In this document: positions 1 to 9,029 of the stretch, one piece after another
Numbering within the stretch: position 1 is the stretch's first letter
Layout of the letters: the number at the start of each line of letters is the position of its first letter
Source: Nitrosomonas sp.
Lineage (GTDB): Bacteria > Pseudomonadota > Gammaproteobacteria > Burkholderiales > Nitrosomonadaceae
Assembly: GCA_019635215.1 (NCBI GenBank)
Contig: JAHBZZ010000008.1
Span: forward strand, 1 to 64,000
Direction: 5' to 3'
Length of the DNA: 64,000 nt
Translations under genes and position numbers: made by a program
Notes under the pieces: generated by a model
The model's input: the letters and a program-made list of their open reading frames with translations, nothing else
Databases searched by the model: none
What the model was told of the DNA's origin: nothing

Positions 1-400
1 TGCCGGTGCGTACATCGGCCAGTAAATAAACCGGCGGATAGTGCAGGAAAAAGACCCAGGCCGGCAGGGCCAGCGTAACGATCAGCGCCAGCATTGCACC
101 CAGTTTTCCGGCGTGCGCAGTTCTACGTTTCTTCGTCAAGGATGCTTCCATGGCGGCGTGGGCGGAAGCGGGGTGTGCGGTGGTGCGTATCCATTTGGAT
201 TGCTCGATCACCGCCAGCATCTTGCGGGCGGCTTCGGCATGATGCGGGCTGAGTTGTTGCCATTGTTCAAACTCGGCCTGCAGCGCCGCAAGATCAGCGA
301 GTGTCAGATCATTGTCCGACAAGCGCACGATCCACTCGGCTGCCTGATTAACGACGTCATCGGATGGCGGATGAGTGTGCGCCGGTCGAGCCGATTTCAT
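1..400 (-). CDS. FecR-family anti-sigma regulator (5' part only; runs off the window)
   Basis: My translation from the ATG at 400 gives about 133 residues before the window edge. An N-terminal DUF4880-like segment (residues about 17-70, with the pattern AAEWIVRLSD) is followed by a basic stretch and one membrane helix at about residues 103-120 (LGAMLALIVTLALPAWVFF). This is the cytoplasmic and transmembrane part of a FecR protein, which relays receptor occupancy to a FecI sigma factor. The FecI-like gene ends 22 bp upstream, so the two form a unit. The periplasmic FecR domain and any receptor lie outside the window. The GGAG directly before the ATG is too close to be an ideal ribosome site. 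Confidence 0.8.
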   Translation of the reverse strand, partial: MKSARPAHTHPPSDDVVNQAAEWIVRLSDNDLTLADLAALQAEFEQWQQLSPHHAEAARKMLAVIEQSKWIRTTAHPASAHAAMEASLTKKRRTAHAGKLGAMLALIVTLALPAWVFFLHYPPVYLLADVRTG

Positions 401-422
401 CTCCGCCGTACTACAGAATCCG

Positions 423-998
423 TTAATCCGGAATGTGAAACTGGTGACAGTGCACGAGTGCCTGCACCAGATATTTGCGTACCATCCGATCCGATACGCC
501 GAGTTGCGCGGCAACAGCCGCATGCGTCAGTCCGTCAAAATAGTGTAGTAGAAAGGCCTGGCGGGGTTTTTCGGCAAGCCCGGCCAATATCTGGCTGATT
601 TTGTCCAGGATCTGGACAACCGCTGCGATATCTTCCGCAGAAGGAAATCCATCTATAGCTTCAGCAGCCCGCGTCAGTTCAGCAAGGTAAGCCTGTTCAA
701 TACGCTGTTTGCGCGTTTGATCAATCAGCAGGCGTTTCGCTGTCGTAACCAGATAAGCTCTGGGTTCCTGCAGACAGGGCAAGTGCGACAGAGAGAGGAG
801 GCGCGTAAACGTATCGTGCGCGATGTCAGCCGCCTGATGCTGACAACTCAGCTTTTTTCTGAGCCAGGCAAACAGCCAATGGTGATGATCGCGATAGAGT
901 GTATCAATCTCGACGATAAGCGCATCTGTGGATGTTCCAGCGGTACTGACCGAGGGCAGCGTAGATTCTTTATCACGATTGAAAGCAGACTGCTGCAT
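423..998 (-). CDS. FecI-like ECF sigma factor (copy 1)
   Basis: About 191 residues from the ATG at 998; a TTG 12 bp further upstream is an alternative start. Region 2 is at about residues 30-95 (LYRDHHHWLFAWLRKKL, then AADIAHDTFTRLLSL and EPRAYLVTTAKRLLID). Region 4 is near the C-terminus (KPRQAFLLHYFDGLTHAAVA followed by a helix-turn-helix ending in MVRKYLVQAL). This is the usual layout of iron-starvation ECF sigma factors that transcribe TonB-receptor genes. It precedes the fecR gene at 1-400. It is closer to the sigma factor at 8252-8788 than to the one at 5195-5746, sharing the HHxWLxxWLRKK and HDTFxRLLSL stretches. Confidence 0.88.
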   Translation of the reverse strand: MQQSAFNRDKESTLPSVSTAGTSTDALIVEIDTLYRDHHHWLFAWLRKKLSCQHQAADIAHDTFTRLLSLSHLPCLQEPRAYLVTTAKRLLIDQTRKQRIEQAYLAELTRAAEAIDGFPSAEDIAAVVQILDKISQILAGLAEKPRQAFLLHYFDGLTHAAVAAQLGVSDRMVRKYLVQALVHCHQFHIPD

Positions 999-1032
999 TG
1001 ACTCTGGCAAATGCGATTGAAATTAAAATTCA

Positions 1033-1080
1033 GCATTATCCCTGTGATATTTTTTGATTGGAATGCGGCAAATTGCCGCA
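1033..1080 (-). promoter_or_regulatory. Conserved fecI upstream element (palindrome plus GATAAT box), copy 1
   Basis: The perfect palindrome TGCGGCAAATTGCCGCA lies at 1064-1080. On the minus strand it is followed, toward the gene, by GATAAT at 1035-1040. The distance (1040 to 1064) equals that before the other two fecI genes, at 5787-5833 and 8851-8896. Conservation of sequence and spacing at three loci points to an operator or promoter. The palindrome does not match the Fur consensus. Function is inferred. Confidence 0.6.
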
Positions 1081-1292
1081 GTCGCCGGTATTCACGTTGT
1101 TTATTCCGAATGCAGGCTGGGGTGAGGCACGAATCCCAGGCAAGACAACCCATCATCGTAGTCCGCAAAACCACCCGCTATCAATAAAGGCTTACTTTAA
1201 CAATTGGGGTTCGTTGCCTCACCCCTACGCCGCACTTGACCAAGTCATACATTACAGACTAAGATTTTAAGGCGTGACTTGTGGCTGATAAA

Positions 1293-1307
1293 GTGTCAAC
1301 GTGACAC
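1293..1307. promoter_or_regulatory. Dyad GTGTCA-ACG-TGACAC, possible operator
   Basis: A perfect 6-bp inverted repeat with a 3-bp spacer lies about 48 bp before the start codon of the small lipoprotein gene. It could be a regulator binding site. I cannot assign the protein, and there is only one copy. Confidence 0.3.
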
Positions 1308-1354
1308 ATTAAATCTGTTGATCAGCACTTTTTTTAATAACAAAGGAGATTTTC

Positions 1355-1510
1355 ATGAAATATACGCTTTTAGCCGCCATCCTGTTAATTTTAACCGGTA
1401 CAGCCCTGTTATCCGGATGCGGCGAGCCTAAGCCTTATAATAGACCGCCAAGCTTATATGAGGATCCTGAATCAGGCGAAAGACTGGGCGCTCCTGCCGG
1501 TAAAGAATAG
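1355..1510 (+). CDS. Small lipoprotein (51 aa)
   Basis: ATG at 1355 has a good ribosome site (AAAGGAG, 1342-1348). The 51-residue product begins MKYTLLAAILLILTGT and carries a lipobox LLSGC with Cys22 as the expected lipidated residue. The mature part is about 30 residues, polar and proline-rich (CGEPKPYNRPPSLYEDPES). A hairpin terminator follows 16 bp after the stop. Small lipoproteins of this kind (LptM/YifL-like) are common in proteobacteria, but I do not assign it to that family with certainty. Confidence 0.75.
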   Translation: MKYTLLAAILLILTGTALLSGCGEPKPYNRPPSLYEDPESGERLGAPAGKE

Positions 1511-1525
1511 GCTGATTGATTCTCA

Positions 1526-1562
1526 GACGGCTCCTGTCAGTTTTCAGGGGCCGTTTTTTTAT
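1526..1562 (+). terminator. Rho-independent terminator of the small lipoprotein gene
   Basis: The stem ACGGCTCCTG / CAGGGGCCGT (one G-T pair) with a short loop is followed directly by a run of eight T. It ends transcription from the lipoprotein gene and shields the convergent receptor locus. Confidence 0.8.
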
Positions 1563-1594
1563 CTACTGAAGTTTCACACTTTTGTCCGATGTCG

Positions 1595-1714
1595 TTACCC
1601 GGAAGTCTTTTTTCGCCGCCAGATAACAATACCGGTTATGGAAAGCGCGGCAACGATCAGCCCCGTTATGCCGATCAGAATCTGCATCGGCAGGCCGAAA
1701 ACGCGCGCGGTAAC
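1595..1714 (-). pseudogene. C-terminal stub of a PepSY-associated membrane protein
   Basis: Directly after the stop of the receptor gene, and in the same frame, the minus strand reads TARVFGLPMQILIGITG, then LIVAALSITGIVIWRRKK and a stop. About 35 of these residues match the tail of the relic at 5907-7179 (TARVFGLPIQILICMTRLIV, then ALSITGTVIWWRKR). PepSY-TM proteins often follow siderophore receptor genes. Only the last membrane helix survives here, without a start or the main domain. It is therefore a deletion remnant rather than a gene. Confidence 0.75.
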
Positions 1715-4059
1715 TTAATATTCAATCCGGACGGATCCCAGAAACACACGCGGCGTACCCACGGCAATGCGAACGCGATTAAATCCGCCGCTGCTCGGGA
1801 AATATTCCTCATTGAACAGATTGTTGGCATTCAACTGTGCAGTCACCCGGGTTTTACCCATTTTCATTGCATAGCTGGTCATCAGGTTAAAAACCGCGTA
1901 ACCGGGCATCTGAAAATCATTTTCCTGATTGCCTTCACGTTTCCCTCTGAGCGTCACACCCCCGCCAATTTTTAACCCACGTAAGGTTTCAGTCTGAAAG
2001 GCATAAGTGGTCCAGATATTACCAGCGTGTTCGGGTACATTCGGAAAGCGATTGCCCAGCGTATTATTATTGGTTTTGGTAATTTCCGAATTGATATAGG
2101 CATAATTGGCGATGACATTCCATCCCGGTAATATTTCCCCGGAAATATCCAGTTCTATACCTTCATTGCGTGCCTCTCCGGTCAATACTGAAATTCTCTG
2201 CAGCGCCAGTTGTGGATCAGGGTGCAGGGTTGCAATGTTTTGCTTGGTGAGCTGGAACCAGGCAAGCGTTGCACTGAGACGTCCGTCAAAAAATTCTGTT
2301 TTAATCCCGGCTTCCCATTGCTGTGCTGTTTCAGCTGGAGGTGGCTGTCCATCGAGTCCTATCGCATATAAATTTGGAGCACCGAAATTCTCGACATAAT
2401 TGCCGTAAAATGAAAGGGCTGGAGTCGGTTGCCACAGTACGCCAACACGCGGTGAAATTCTATCCTGCTCGCTTTTGTTCCCGGATATGTTTTTTATCTC
2501 TGTATTGTCGTAGCGAAAACCTGCTAACACATGTACGTTATAAGGTAGTTTTATCTGATCCTGGAAATACAAACCAAACCAATTTTCTTTGGTGTCATAA
2601 GGACTATCATCTGCAGGATCGCGCACAGTCGTGCCACTATATACGGATTAAAAATGTCAATTGACGGAAAATTAAAGTTATCAATCATGAGGCCACGATT
2701 ACTAAAATTATAATAATCGCCACCCATCAGTACCGTATGTTGGATCCCGAATGTTTCAAAATTGCCCGTCAGATCCATATTTGTCGTATAGGTATCTATC
2801 TTATTGTTTCTGAATCCCGCATAAAAACGATCGAGAGTACGGTTATCTGTTCGTAATGCCGACGGCAAGGCAACATCATCGTCTTCGTCAGTGCGTTGCA
2901 GATAGAAACGGTGTTTTATCTCCCAATTGTCATTGAATGCATGAGACCAGTGGAGTCCGGCTGTAATTTCATCAAATTTAGCGCTATTAAACGACTCGCC
3001 CAACTGACGATTGATCGGCAGATTGGCTGGCCGGTTGCCAATTGCAGGAAAACCGTAATCATGCGCATATTTTCCTGTTTTATATTCCATTTCGGCAGTA
3101 ATTTGAGTGCGGTCTGAAATGCGCCACTGGATTACCGGTACAACAAAGAAATGATGATTGTCGACAAACTGCCGGAACGAGCCTTTATCTTCATAGGCAA
3201 AATTCAACCGGTACAGCAACGAATTATCCTGATTCAACCCACCCGTAGCATCCAGTGTGGTACGAAACAGGTTGTATGAGCCGAATTGTTGCTGTAATGA
3301 ATAATACGGCGTGGCCTGCGGTGTTTTCGGTACCAGATTGATCATTCCGCCCGGTTCGATCCGGCCGAACAGAATCGATGCCGGACCTTTCAATACTTCG
3401 ATTCTTTCCAGATTGGCTACTTCCCGGTTACCGGTTTGTGACAGTGCGGATTGAAACCGTACGCCGTTACGGTAATAATCCCAAGTATTAAAGCCGCGGA
3501 TATTAAATGTTTCGACTCCGTTAAATCCAAGTCCGGGAAAAACGCCGCTGACGTTGTTTAGCGATTGTTCCAGCGTAATGGCCTGCTGATCGTTGATGAC
3601 GGCCTTGGGTACTACCTGGATGGCCATCGGCGTTTCCATGATCGGCGTGTTCGTTTTGGTTGCCGTGACCGCTTCCGAAACGCTGTAGCGGGTGTTATAC
3701 GGTGAATCCGGATCAAGATCGCTGCGGACAGTTATTTCCGGCAAACGGGCCGGTACAAGATTGTTCGGTTTAAGCGCAACCATGCTGTTATCCACCAGTT
3801 CATAACTCAATTGATTGTCGGTTAATATCCGTTTCAAGGCTTCGGCCAGTGTGAAGTCGCCTTGAAGTGGTGGTGCCAGCTTACCCTGCGTGATTTCATC
3901 GGCATAAACAAGCTTGATGCCGGTTACGTCGGCCAGATTGTTCAGTGTGCTTGAAAGTGATTGTGTGGGGAGATTGAAAGAAAAAGTAGCGTTGTTCTGT
4001 GCGTTGACTGAGTTGATAAGCAATAAAAACAGCAGCAATGATCGAAGCGAAAAATTCAT
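1715..4059 (-). pseudogene. TonB-dependent siderophore receptor (FecA/FpvA type) with a single frameshift
   Basis: The start is the ATG at 4059, before a signal peptide (MNFSLRSLLLFLLLINSVNA). Then come an STN signalling domain (secretin/TonB short N-terminal domain), a plug (residues about 130-240, with ERIEVLKGPASILFG) and a barrel. The frame breaks near 2643: codons to 2644 read DIFNP, and one frame over reads VYSGTTVRDPADDSPYDTKE and continues to the C-terminal barrel end SVRIEY at 1715. Restoring one G after the CCG codon at 2646-2644 would rejoin the frames exactly, so one base has been lost (real mutation or sequencing error). The STN domain marks a transducing receptor that would signal to the FecR/FecI pair upstream. 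Its ligand is probably a ferric siderophore or citrate; which one cannot be read from sequence. Confidence 0.85.
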
Positions 4060-4231
4060 ATCAGCATATTCTCCGGAAAGGAATTTGTATTTTTTATAGC
4101 CCTTCCGGTTAAGACGTAAATAAGCTTGCGAACTGGTCACCTATTTTTATAGGCTTGATTCTTCCGGTGAATGATTGAGAATTCTTGTTTCAGGATAAAA
4201 CAGGGATTTCCGATTTATTGCCGGGAAATGT

Positions 4232-5140
4232 TCAGTGTGCCCAGTCAATGAGCAGGGATTGGCTGTCTTGCAGTCGTTTTATTCTGACCGGCATGGTTTT
4301 TTCGAGGCTGTTGAGGAAAAGTGCCAGATCGTCAACGTCGAATGTTCCACTCACGGTTTCGCGTGCAATGGCGGGATCGGCAAACATGAAATGGATCGGA
4401 TGATAGCGTTCCAATTCCGCGGCTACATCCCGCAAGGGCGCGCGGCGGAATATCAACCGCCCATGCTGCCAGGCCTCAATCCGAGCGATATCAGCCGGCT
4501 GCGGCAACATGGTGCTGGCATGTGCTGTGGCATGCAACTGATAGCCTTCATCCAGACGCATGCCGTTGATTTCTACCGCACCCTGCAACACCGTGACTGT
4601 GATTGCATCCTGTTGCCTGCGTACATTGAATCGGGTGCCGATGTCGCGGATCCGCAGTTTGTCCGCATGGACAGTGAATGAACGGAAAGTCTCGTGCCGC
4701 ACGTCAAAAGCGGCTTCCCCTGTATCCAGAGTGATTTTACGCTGCAATGGTGAAATACGGACATGCATGCGTGTGGCTGTATTCATGGCGACAGCACTGC
4801 CATCTGCGAGTACGATGTCACGTTTCTTGCCCAATCGGGTGGCGTATGTCACGGTTTCAGTGTTGTATTCCAGCCAGCCGATTCCCGTCATGGCGCATCC
4901 GAGCAGAAAACCCGCGATCCAGCCGGAAAGGTGGGGTGTCAGGCGTTTCGGACGGCGCTGTCTGGCTTCGGAAAGACCGGGGATATCGAATGCCGCTTTG
5001 AGCTGACCGGTTTCAGTCCATAAACGCTCGGCATGCGCATAAGCTGCCTGATGCGCTTCGTTTTGCCCAAGCCAGCGATTGAATTTGCGCCTGTCTTCAT
5101 GCGTGCAGTTTTCGGATTGCAACCGGAAAAACCATGTCAA
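4232..5140 (-). CDS. FecR-family anti-sigma regulator (set 2)
   Basis: About 302 residues. The first 60 are DUF4880-like (FFRLQSENCTHEDRRKFNRW). A membrane helix at about 74-92 (GWIAGFLLGCAMTGIGWL) is followed by the periplasmic FecR domain (RDIVLADGSAVAMNTATR, TGEAAFDVRHE, GTRFNVRRQQDAITVTVLQG). A C-terminal STN-like segment would bind the receptor. There is no ATG. The likely start is the TTG at 5140, since the frame meets the fecI stop upstream. It lies between fecI (5195-5746) and the frameshifted receptor (1715-4059), its presumed partner. Confidence 0.87.
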   Translation of the reverse strand: MTWFFRLQSENCTHEDRRKFNRWLGQNEAHQAAYAHAERLWTETGQLKAAFDIPGLSEARQRRPKRLTPHLSGWIAGFLLGCAMTGIGWLEYNTETVTYATRLGKKRDIVLADGSAVAMNTATRMHVRISPLQRKITLDTGEAAFDVRHETFRSFTVHADKLRIRDIGTRFNVRRQQDAITVTVLQGAVEINGMRLDEGYQLHATAHASTMLPQPADIARIEAWQHGRLIFRRAPLRDVAAELERYHPIHFMFADPAIARETVSGTFDVDDLALFLNSLEKTMPVRIKRLQDSQSLLIDWAH

Positions 5141-5194
5141 CGCCTTCTTGAGTTGCCGGTCATTAAATGGCGGGGAAGGGGGTATAAGGCGGTT

Positions 5195-5746
5195 TTAAAC
5201 AAGTAAATCATTCATGCGGCGATGACAAAACAGCATGGCCTGCACCAGGCGCCGCTGCACGGTTTTTTCGGAAATATTCAAACGAATGGAAATTTCACCG
5301 TAGCTGAGTTCATCGATTTTACGCAGCAAAAACACATCCCGGCAACCCTGTGGCATGGCGGCAATCGTATCCAGCAGAATTCGGCATTGCTGCCTGAGAC
5401 TGGCGATTTCATGCGGTTGCAGCAGTGGGCAGGGTAATGTTTCATCAAGCAGGAGGTTTTCTATCCGGTACGATGGCGCGCGTTGATGATCTATCGCCAG
5501 ATTGTGACCAATCCGGAACAAATAAGCTGACAGACTCAGAATATCCGGCAGATCATGACGGACCATCAGTCGTATATACGCTTCCTGTGTTAGTTCAGAA
5601 GCTGTTTCCCGGCAGCCGATCAAACGGGTGATGTGGTTGACCAGACTTGAACGATACTGCGCATAGAGTGCGGTGAGATTGACAGAATTACTTTGCCCAT
5701 TTGCTGCATCCTGTGCGTCATGCGTCTTGTTATTCCTGCCGCTCAT
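5195..5746 (-). CDS. FecI-like ECF sigma factor (set 2)
   Basis: 183 residues. Region 2 is at about 25-90 (LYAQYRSSLVNHITRLIGC, ELTQEAYIRLMV, LFRIGHNLAIDHQR) and region 4 at about 120-180 (GCRDVFLLRKIDELSYGEIS, then ISEKTVQRRLVQAMLFCH). It should recruit RNA polymerase to the receptor gene when FecR signals. It is more distant from the other two FecI copies here. The stop is followed after 54 bp by the TTG start of fecR. The shared upstream palindrome lies at 5817-5833. Confidence 0.88.
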   Translation of the reverse strand: MSGRNNKTHDAQDAANGQSNSVNLTALYAQYRSSLVNHITRLIGCRETASELTQEAYIRLMVRHDLPDILSLSAYLFRIGHNLAIDHQRAPSYRIENLLLDETLPCPLLQPHEIASLRQQCRILLDTIAAMPQGCRDVFLLRKIDELSYGEISIRLNISEKTVQRRLVQAMLFCHRRMNDLLV

Positions 5747-5786
5747 TAAGATTTTCGAGATGCCTGTAAGGTTATTGATCGGCAGG

Positions 5787-5833
5787 TATTATCGCAATGG
5801 GATCAAAGCTTGAGAATGCGGCAATTTGTCGCA
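5787..5833 (-). promoter_or_regulatory. Conserved fecI upstream element, copy 2
   Basis: The near-palindrome TGCGGCAATTTGTCGCA is at 5817-5833. GATAAT is at 5788-5793 on the minus strand, at the same spacing as in copies 1 and 3. It sits about 40-90 bp before the fecI start at 5746. Confidence 0.6.
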
Positions 5834-5906
5834 TCGGATCTTGCCGCGCAAGGGTATTTATGAGTATTCAAAGGGTTGCGCCAGAATTTGAGTTGCTATA
5901 AATGAT

Positions 5907-7179
5907 CTAATCGCGCTCAGGTATGACCGTCGAACTTCCGGCTTTTATGTGCTTGCCGCTCGTCCGCTGGCGCTGCCCGGAAGCTCTTTTTCTCCACCAG
6001 ATGACAGTACCAGTTATGGAGAGCGCTACGACAATCAATCTTGTCATACAGATCAGGATCTGTATCGGCAGGCCGAAAACACGTGCGGTATGCAGCCAGG
6101 TGATCCAGCGGTGGGCGATGTCGCCAATAGAATCAGTATCAGGCAAGGTAAGAGAAATGAACGCGCCAGTATCGGCATCCAGTGTCACGACTGTTGCGCC
6201 ATATTTTCCCCAGTCTTTATTGGTTTTTACACGATAATGATGAACACCGTGTATACGGTCAAGGGAAAGCACCTGCTTACGCTCGATCGTGAAACCATAC
6301 TGTGCTGCCGCGCGGCGGATGTACGCTTGCCCCTGCCAGCGGGCCTCACGCCAATCCAAGTGAGGCGTTTCCATCGGAATATTCTTGCTATGACCATATA
6401 AATTGGCTGCGGCACCTTTGACCACTTCCATGCGCTCAACATTGGCCAGCGACATATTGGTGGATGGAATACGATAACCATCACGATAACCAAAAAACCC
6501 CCGTATTAAACCCCCGTAACATAAATTGACCAAACACCGCGCCAGCCTGAAATCCCGAAAATACGCCACTCACATTCTTGATGAGATCCTCAACCATGAC
6601 TGCTTGCTGATCCTCAAATACGGCGCGTGGTATCACCTGAACAGACATGGGAGTCTGCATGATCGGCAAATTAGCCCGGGTAGCAGAAGAAGCGTTGGTA
6701 CGGGTATAACTCGGATTGCCCGGTGCATCCGGGTCTGTGAAGCCGGTGATTTTCATTTCCGGCAGTCGCACGGTTTCGCTACTGCTGCGGGTATTCGGAT
6801 GCTGCCACTAGTGTATATCGGCCGGGTGCGCTTTCAACGGCGGTAAGTCCGCTGCCCTTGAGCAGATACATGATTGCCTGCTCCGGCGTATACCGGCCGT
6901 TCAACGCCTGTACCTGTTTATTTGCAATCAGGCTCGCATCCGCGCCGATCAGAATGCTCGTCTGTGTGGTCAGCTGTGTAATTGCTTGGTCCAGCGGTTG
7001 TGCGGCGATATTGATTTCGATAGTGTGTTGTTGTGATTCCGCATATGTACCTGCTGCGAATACGGAACACGAAAACAGAATAATATCCGCAAAGCATTGC
7101 GTGACAGCCTGAGATCGCGCGTCTTAATATGTTCATGAAATCTCCGTGACGGGGTTAAAAATAATGCTTTAATAGCCAT
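5907..7179 (-). pseudogene. Decayed TonB-receptor fused by deletion to a PepSY-associated membrane protein tail
   Basis: Read on the minus strand. A signal-peptide region (either ATG at 7179 or 7136) is followed in another frame by an STN domain (ESQQHTIEINIAAQPLDQAI ... RYTLVAA), which hits a stop. After a further shift comes the plug start (SETVRLPEMKITGFTDP to FMLRGFNTG), and after a third shift GYRDGYRIPS to VERMEVVKGAAANLYG. There the plug stops and, in frame, continues as the C-terminal part of a PepSY-TM protein (DWREARWQGQAYIRRAA to TARVFGLPIQILI and a last helix). The whole barrel and the PepSY N-terminus are gone. With at least three frameshifts and one deletion it cannot make a receptor. 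The fecI/fecR pair at 7339-8788 would have served it. Confidence 0.8.
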
Positions 7180-7243
7180 GACACGTGAGATAGAAAAACG
7201 GGTAGCTTTTGCTGTGCTGTTTTAATAAAAAGCAGGGTTGCTT

Positions 7244-7286
7244 AAAAAAATACCTGACTTGCAATTCATGATCGCAAGTCAGGTAT
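7244..7286 (-). terminator. Rho-independent terminator of the fecI-fecR set 3 transcript
   Basis: A 13-bp perfect stem (7250-7262 with 7274-7286, arm ATACCTGACTTGC) is followed on the minus strand by seven T. It lies about 50 bp beyond the fecR stop, so the sigma/anti-sigma transcript ends before the receptor relic. Regulators and receptor were thus separate transcripts, as in the E. coli fec system. Confidence 0.85.
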
Positions 7287-7338
7287 GAGCGGGAGGTTAT
7301 AGCAGAGTGTTGAGTTTGATGTACAGTTGGATGGCCGC

Positions 7339-8259
7339 TTATGGCCGTTTGTTAATCCGTATGATCCATCCACCGTACCGTGTAACCTGGATCGGCAGCG
7401 CGTTTTCCAGAATACTCAGCGCCGCTTCCGGATCGTTTGTGGGCAGAACACCGGTAAAGCGGAGTTGTGCGGCCTGTGCATGAATACTCAGGTAGTTATT
7501 GCGGTAGCGTCCCAGATCATTGATGATCGTGTCGAGCGGTGTATCCTGGTAAACCAATCGCTGTTGCGCCCAGCTTGCAGCGAAAGGCGATGCTGTTTCC
7601 GGTTGCTGCAATTGCTGGCCGTCGAAGCGGATACTTTGTCCGTCCCGTACGGTCGTGTACTGGTGCGGTCTGGTGCGGCTGGCAACAGCAACTCTCGATT
7701 CGGTGACTGTGACGATGCTGCCGTTATCCGTTTGCTCTACGGTATAGCGTGTCCCCAGTGCCTCTGCGGTTCCATCGCGGGTTTCGACTGTGAAGGGCGG
7801 TTGTTTTATCAGTAAAACCGGCGCCACTTCTGCCAGCAGACGGCCGCGATGTAGGATGATACGCCGCTGCGACGAGTCGAACACAATATCCACGGCGCTG
7901 TTACCGTCGAGCGTCAAGTGACTGCCGTCGGGTAAGGTGATACGCCTGATTTCAGTCATTCCGGTGCGTTCGTCCGCCAGCCATACAGAGAACGGAAACC
8001 CATAAAGACATCCGAGGAGCAGAAAGACCGTCCCCAGAAGCACTGTAACGCTCGAACGCTTCTGATGCTTTTGCGGTGCTGTGTTTTTCCAGAGCATTTC
8101 AATTTCTTCGTAGGCTTCCCTGTGCCGAGGATCTTTGGTCAGCCATGCTTCGAATGCTGCGCGTTGTGCCGGAGTGATCTGTTCATCCGACATACAGACT
8201 ACCCATTCGGCAGCTTGCTCACTAAGCGACAGCATATTCGGGCCGGTCGTTTCAGTCAT
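7339..8259 (-). CDS. FecR-family anti-sigma regulator (set 3)
   Basis: About 306 residues from the ATG at 8259 (MTETTGPNMLSLSEQAAEWV). That ATG lies inside the last codons of fecI, so the two are probably translationally coupled. It has DUF4880 (residues 8-55), one membrane helix (VTVLLGTVFLLLGCLYGFPF) and a periplasmic FecR domain (RRITLPDGSHLTLDGNSAVD, GRLLAEVAP, EALGTRYTVEQTDNGSIVTV). A C-terminal STN-like part would contact the receptor. The only neighbouring receptor is the relic at 5907-7179, so this pair may be an orphan or may respond to a receptor elsewhere. Confidence 0.88.
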   Translation of the reverse strand: MTETTGPNMLSLSEQAAEWVVCMSDEQITPAQRAAFEAWLTKDPRHREAYEEIEMLWKNTAPQKHQKRSSVTVLLGTVFLLLGCLYGFPFSVWLADERTGMTEIRRITLPDGSHLTLDGNSAVDIVFDSSQRRIILHRGRLLAEVAPVLLIKQPPFTVETRDGTAEALGTRYTVEQTDNGSIVTVTESRVAVASRTRPHQYTTVRDGQSIRFDGQQLQQPETASPFAASWAQQRLVYQDTPLDTIINDLGRYRNNYLSIHAQAAQLRFTGVLPTNDPEAALSILENALPIQVTRYGGWIIRINKRP

Positions 8260-8788
8260 ACAATCCGGCCTTGAACTGATAAAGCCGCTGATGGCAATAC
8301 GCCAACGCTTTGACAAGATGCTGCTTGACCCGGCTTTCTGAAATATTCATGGCGTGCGCAATCTCGGCATAAGTCATGCCGTCCACGTGTGACATCAGAA
8401 AAGCGTTTCGGGACCGCTCGTCGAGCTCATCAATGAGCATATACAGTACGCGTTCAAGCAGCTGACGTACTGCGGACGCATGTGCGATATCCTGGTCGGA
8501 TAAATTGCAGGTCAGCGTTGCCACGCATTGCAGAACCTCTGTTTCAACCCGGTGCCTGCGATTCAGATTGATCATTAACCGGTTGGCGGTAACCAGCAAA
8601 TAAGCACGCGGTTCGCGCAGATTGGGTATTTCCGGCAGTGATAACAGGCGGATGAACGTGTCATGCGACAGATCGGCAGCATGGTGGGGGCAGATCATTT
8701 TTTTTCTGAGCCACGTGGTAAGCCAGCCGTGATGCGCCCGGTAGAGCGTATCGATAATTCCGGCGGTATTGTTTGCAGATGAAGCCAT
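8252..8788 (-). CDS. FecI-like ECF sigma factor (set 3)
   Basis: About 178 residues from the ATG at 8788 (MASSANNTAGIIDTLYRAHH); the frame stays open 45 bp further upstream. Region 2: HHGWLTTWLRKKMICPHHAA, LSHDTFIRLLSLPEI, EPRAYLLVTANRLMI. Region 4: ERSRNAFLMSHVDGMTYAEI and a C-terminal helix-turn-helix (ISESRVKQHLVKALAYCHQR). It overlaps the start of fecR. The palindromic upstream element at 8875-8901 is its clearest copy. Confidence 0.88.
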   Translation of the reverse strand: MASSANNTAGIIDTLYRAHHGWLTTWLRKKMICPHHAADLSHDTFIRLLSLPEIPNLREPRAYLLVTANRLMINLNRRHRVETEVLQCVATLTCNLSDQDIAHASAVRQLLERVLYMLIDELDERSRNAFLMSHVDGMTYAEIAHAMNISESRVKQHLVKALAYCHQRLYQFKAGLYD

Positions 8789-8850
8789 AAATTCCGAGTT
8801 TTGACCGGTGTAATTAAAAACAAACCGGCACAATGTATTGATAGGCTTGC

Positions 8851-8901
8851 ATTATCGCAACGAAAAGTGCTGATGAGAATGCGGCAAATTGTCACATTCT
8901 C
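8851..8901 (-). promoter_or_regulatory. Conserved fecI upstream element, copy 3 (extended 27-bp palindrome)
   Basis: GAGAATG (8875-8881) and CATTCTC (8895-8901) flank the core TGCGGCAAATTGTCACA (8880-8896), giving a 27-bp imperfect palindrome. GATAAT lies at 8851-8856 on the minus strand, with the same 8856-to-8880 distance as in copies 1 and 2. Confidence 0.62.
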
Positions 8902-9029
8902 AAATGCCGCTCCTGATCTAAGTGCGTATATCCGGGAGCAAGAAAAGGAAGATGAGCATTATGATCATGGAGCTGGATATAGACATGCCGCTTTAGCGGC
9001 TAACAACAGCCCTTTTGATGGACTCAATC

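Larger units (their letters stand above)
999..1354. other. Intergenic region upstream of fecI copy 1 and of a small lipoprotein gene
   Basis: No convincing gene. It holds the fecI upstream palindrome (1064-1080) with its GATAAT box (1035-1040 on the minus strand) and a second dyad at 1293-1307. The two divergent genes on either side are presumably transcribed from here. Confidence 0.6.

Noticed and set aside
41-598. 185-residue frame on the plus strand
   Set aside because: It lies opposite the fecR and fecI genes, has low-complexity composition and no family resemblance.
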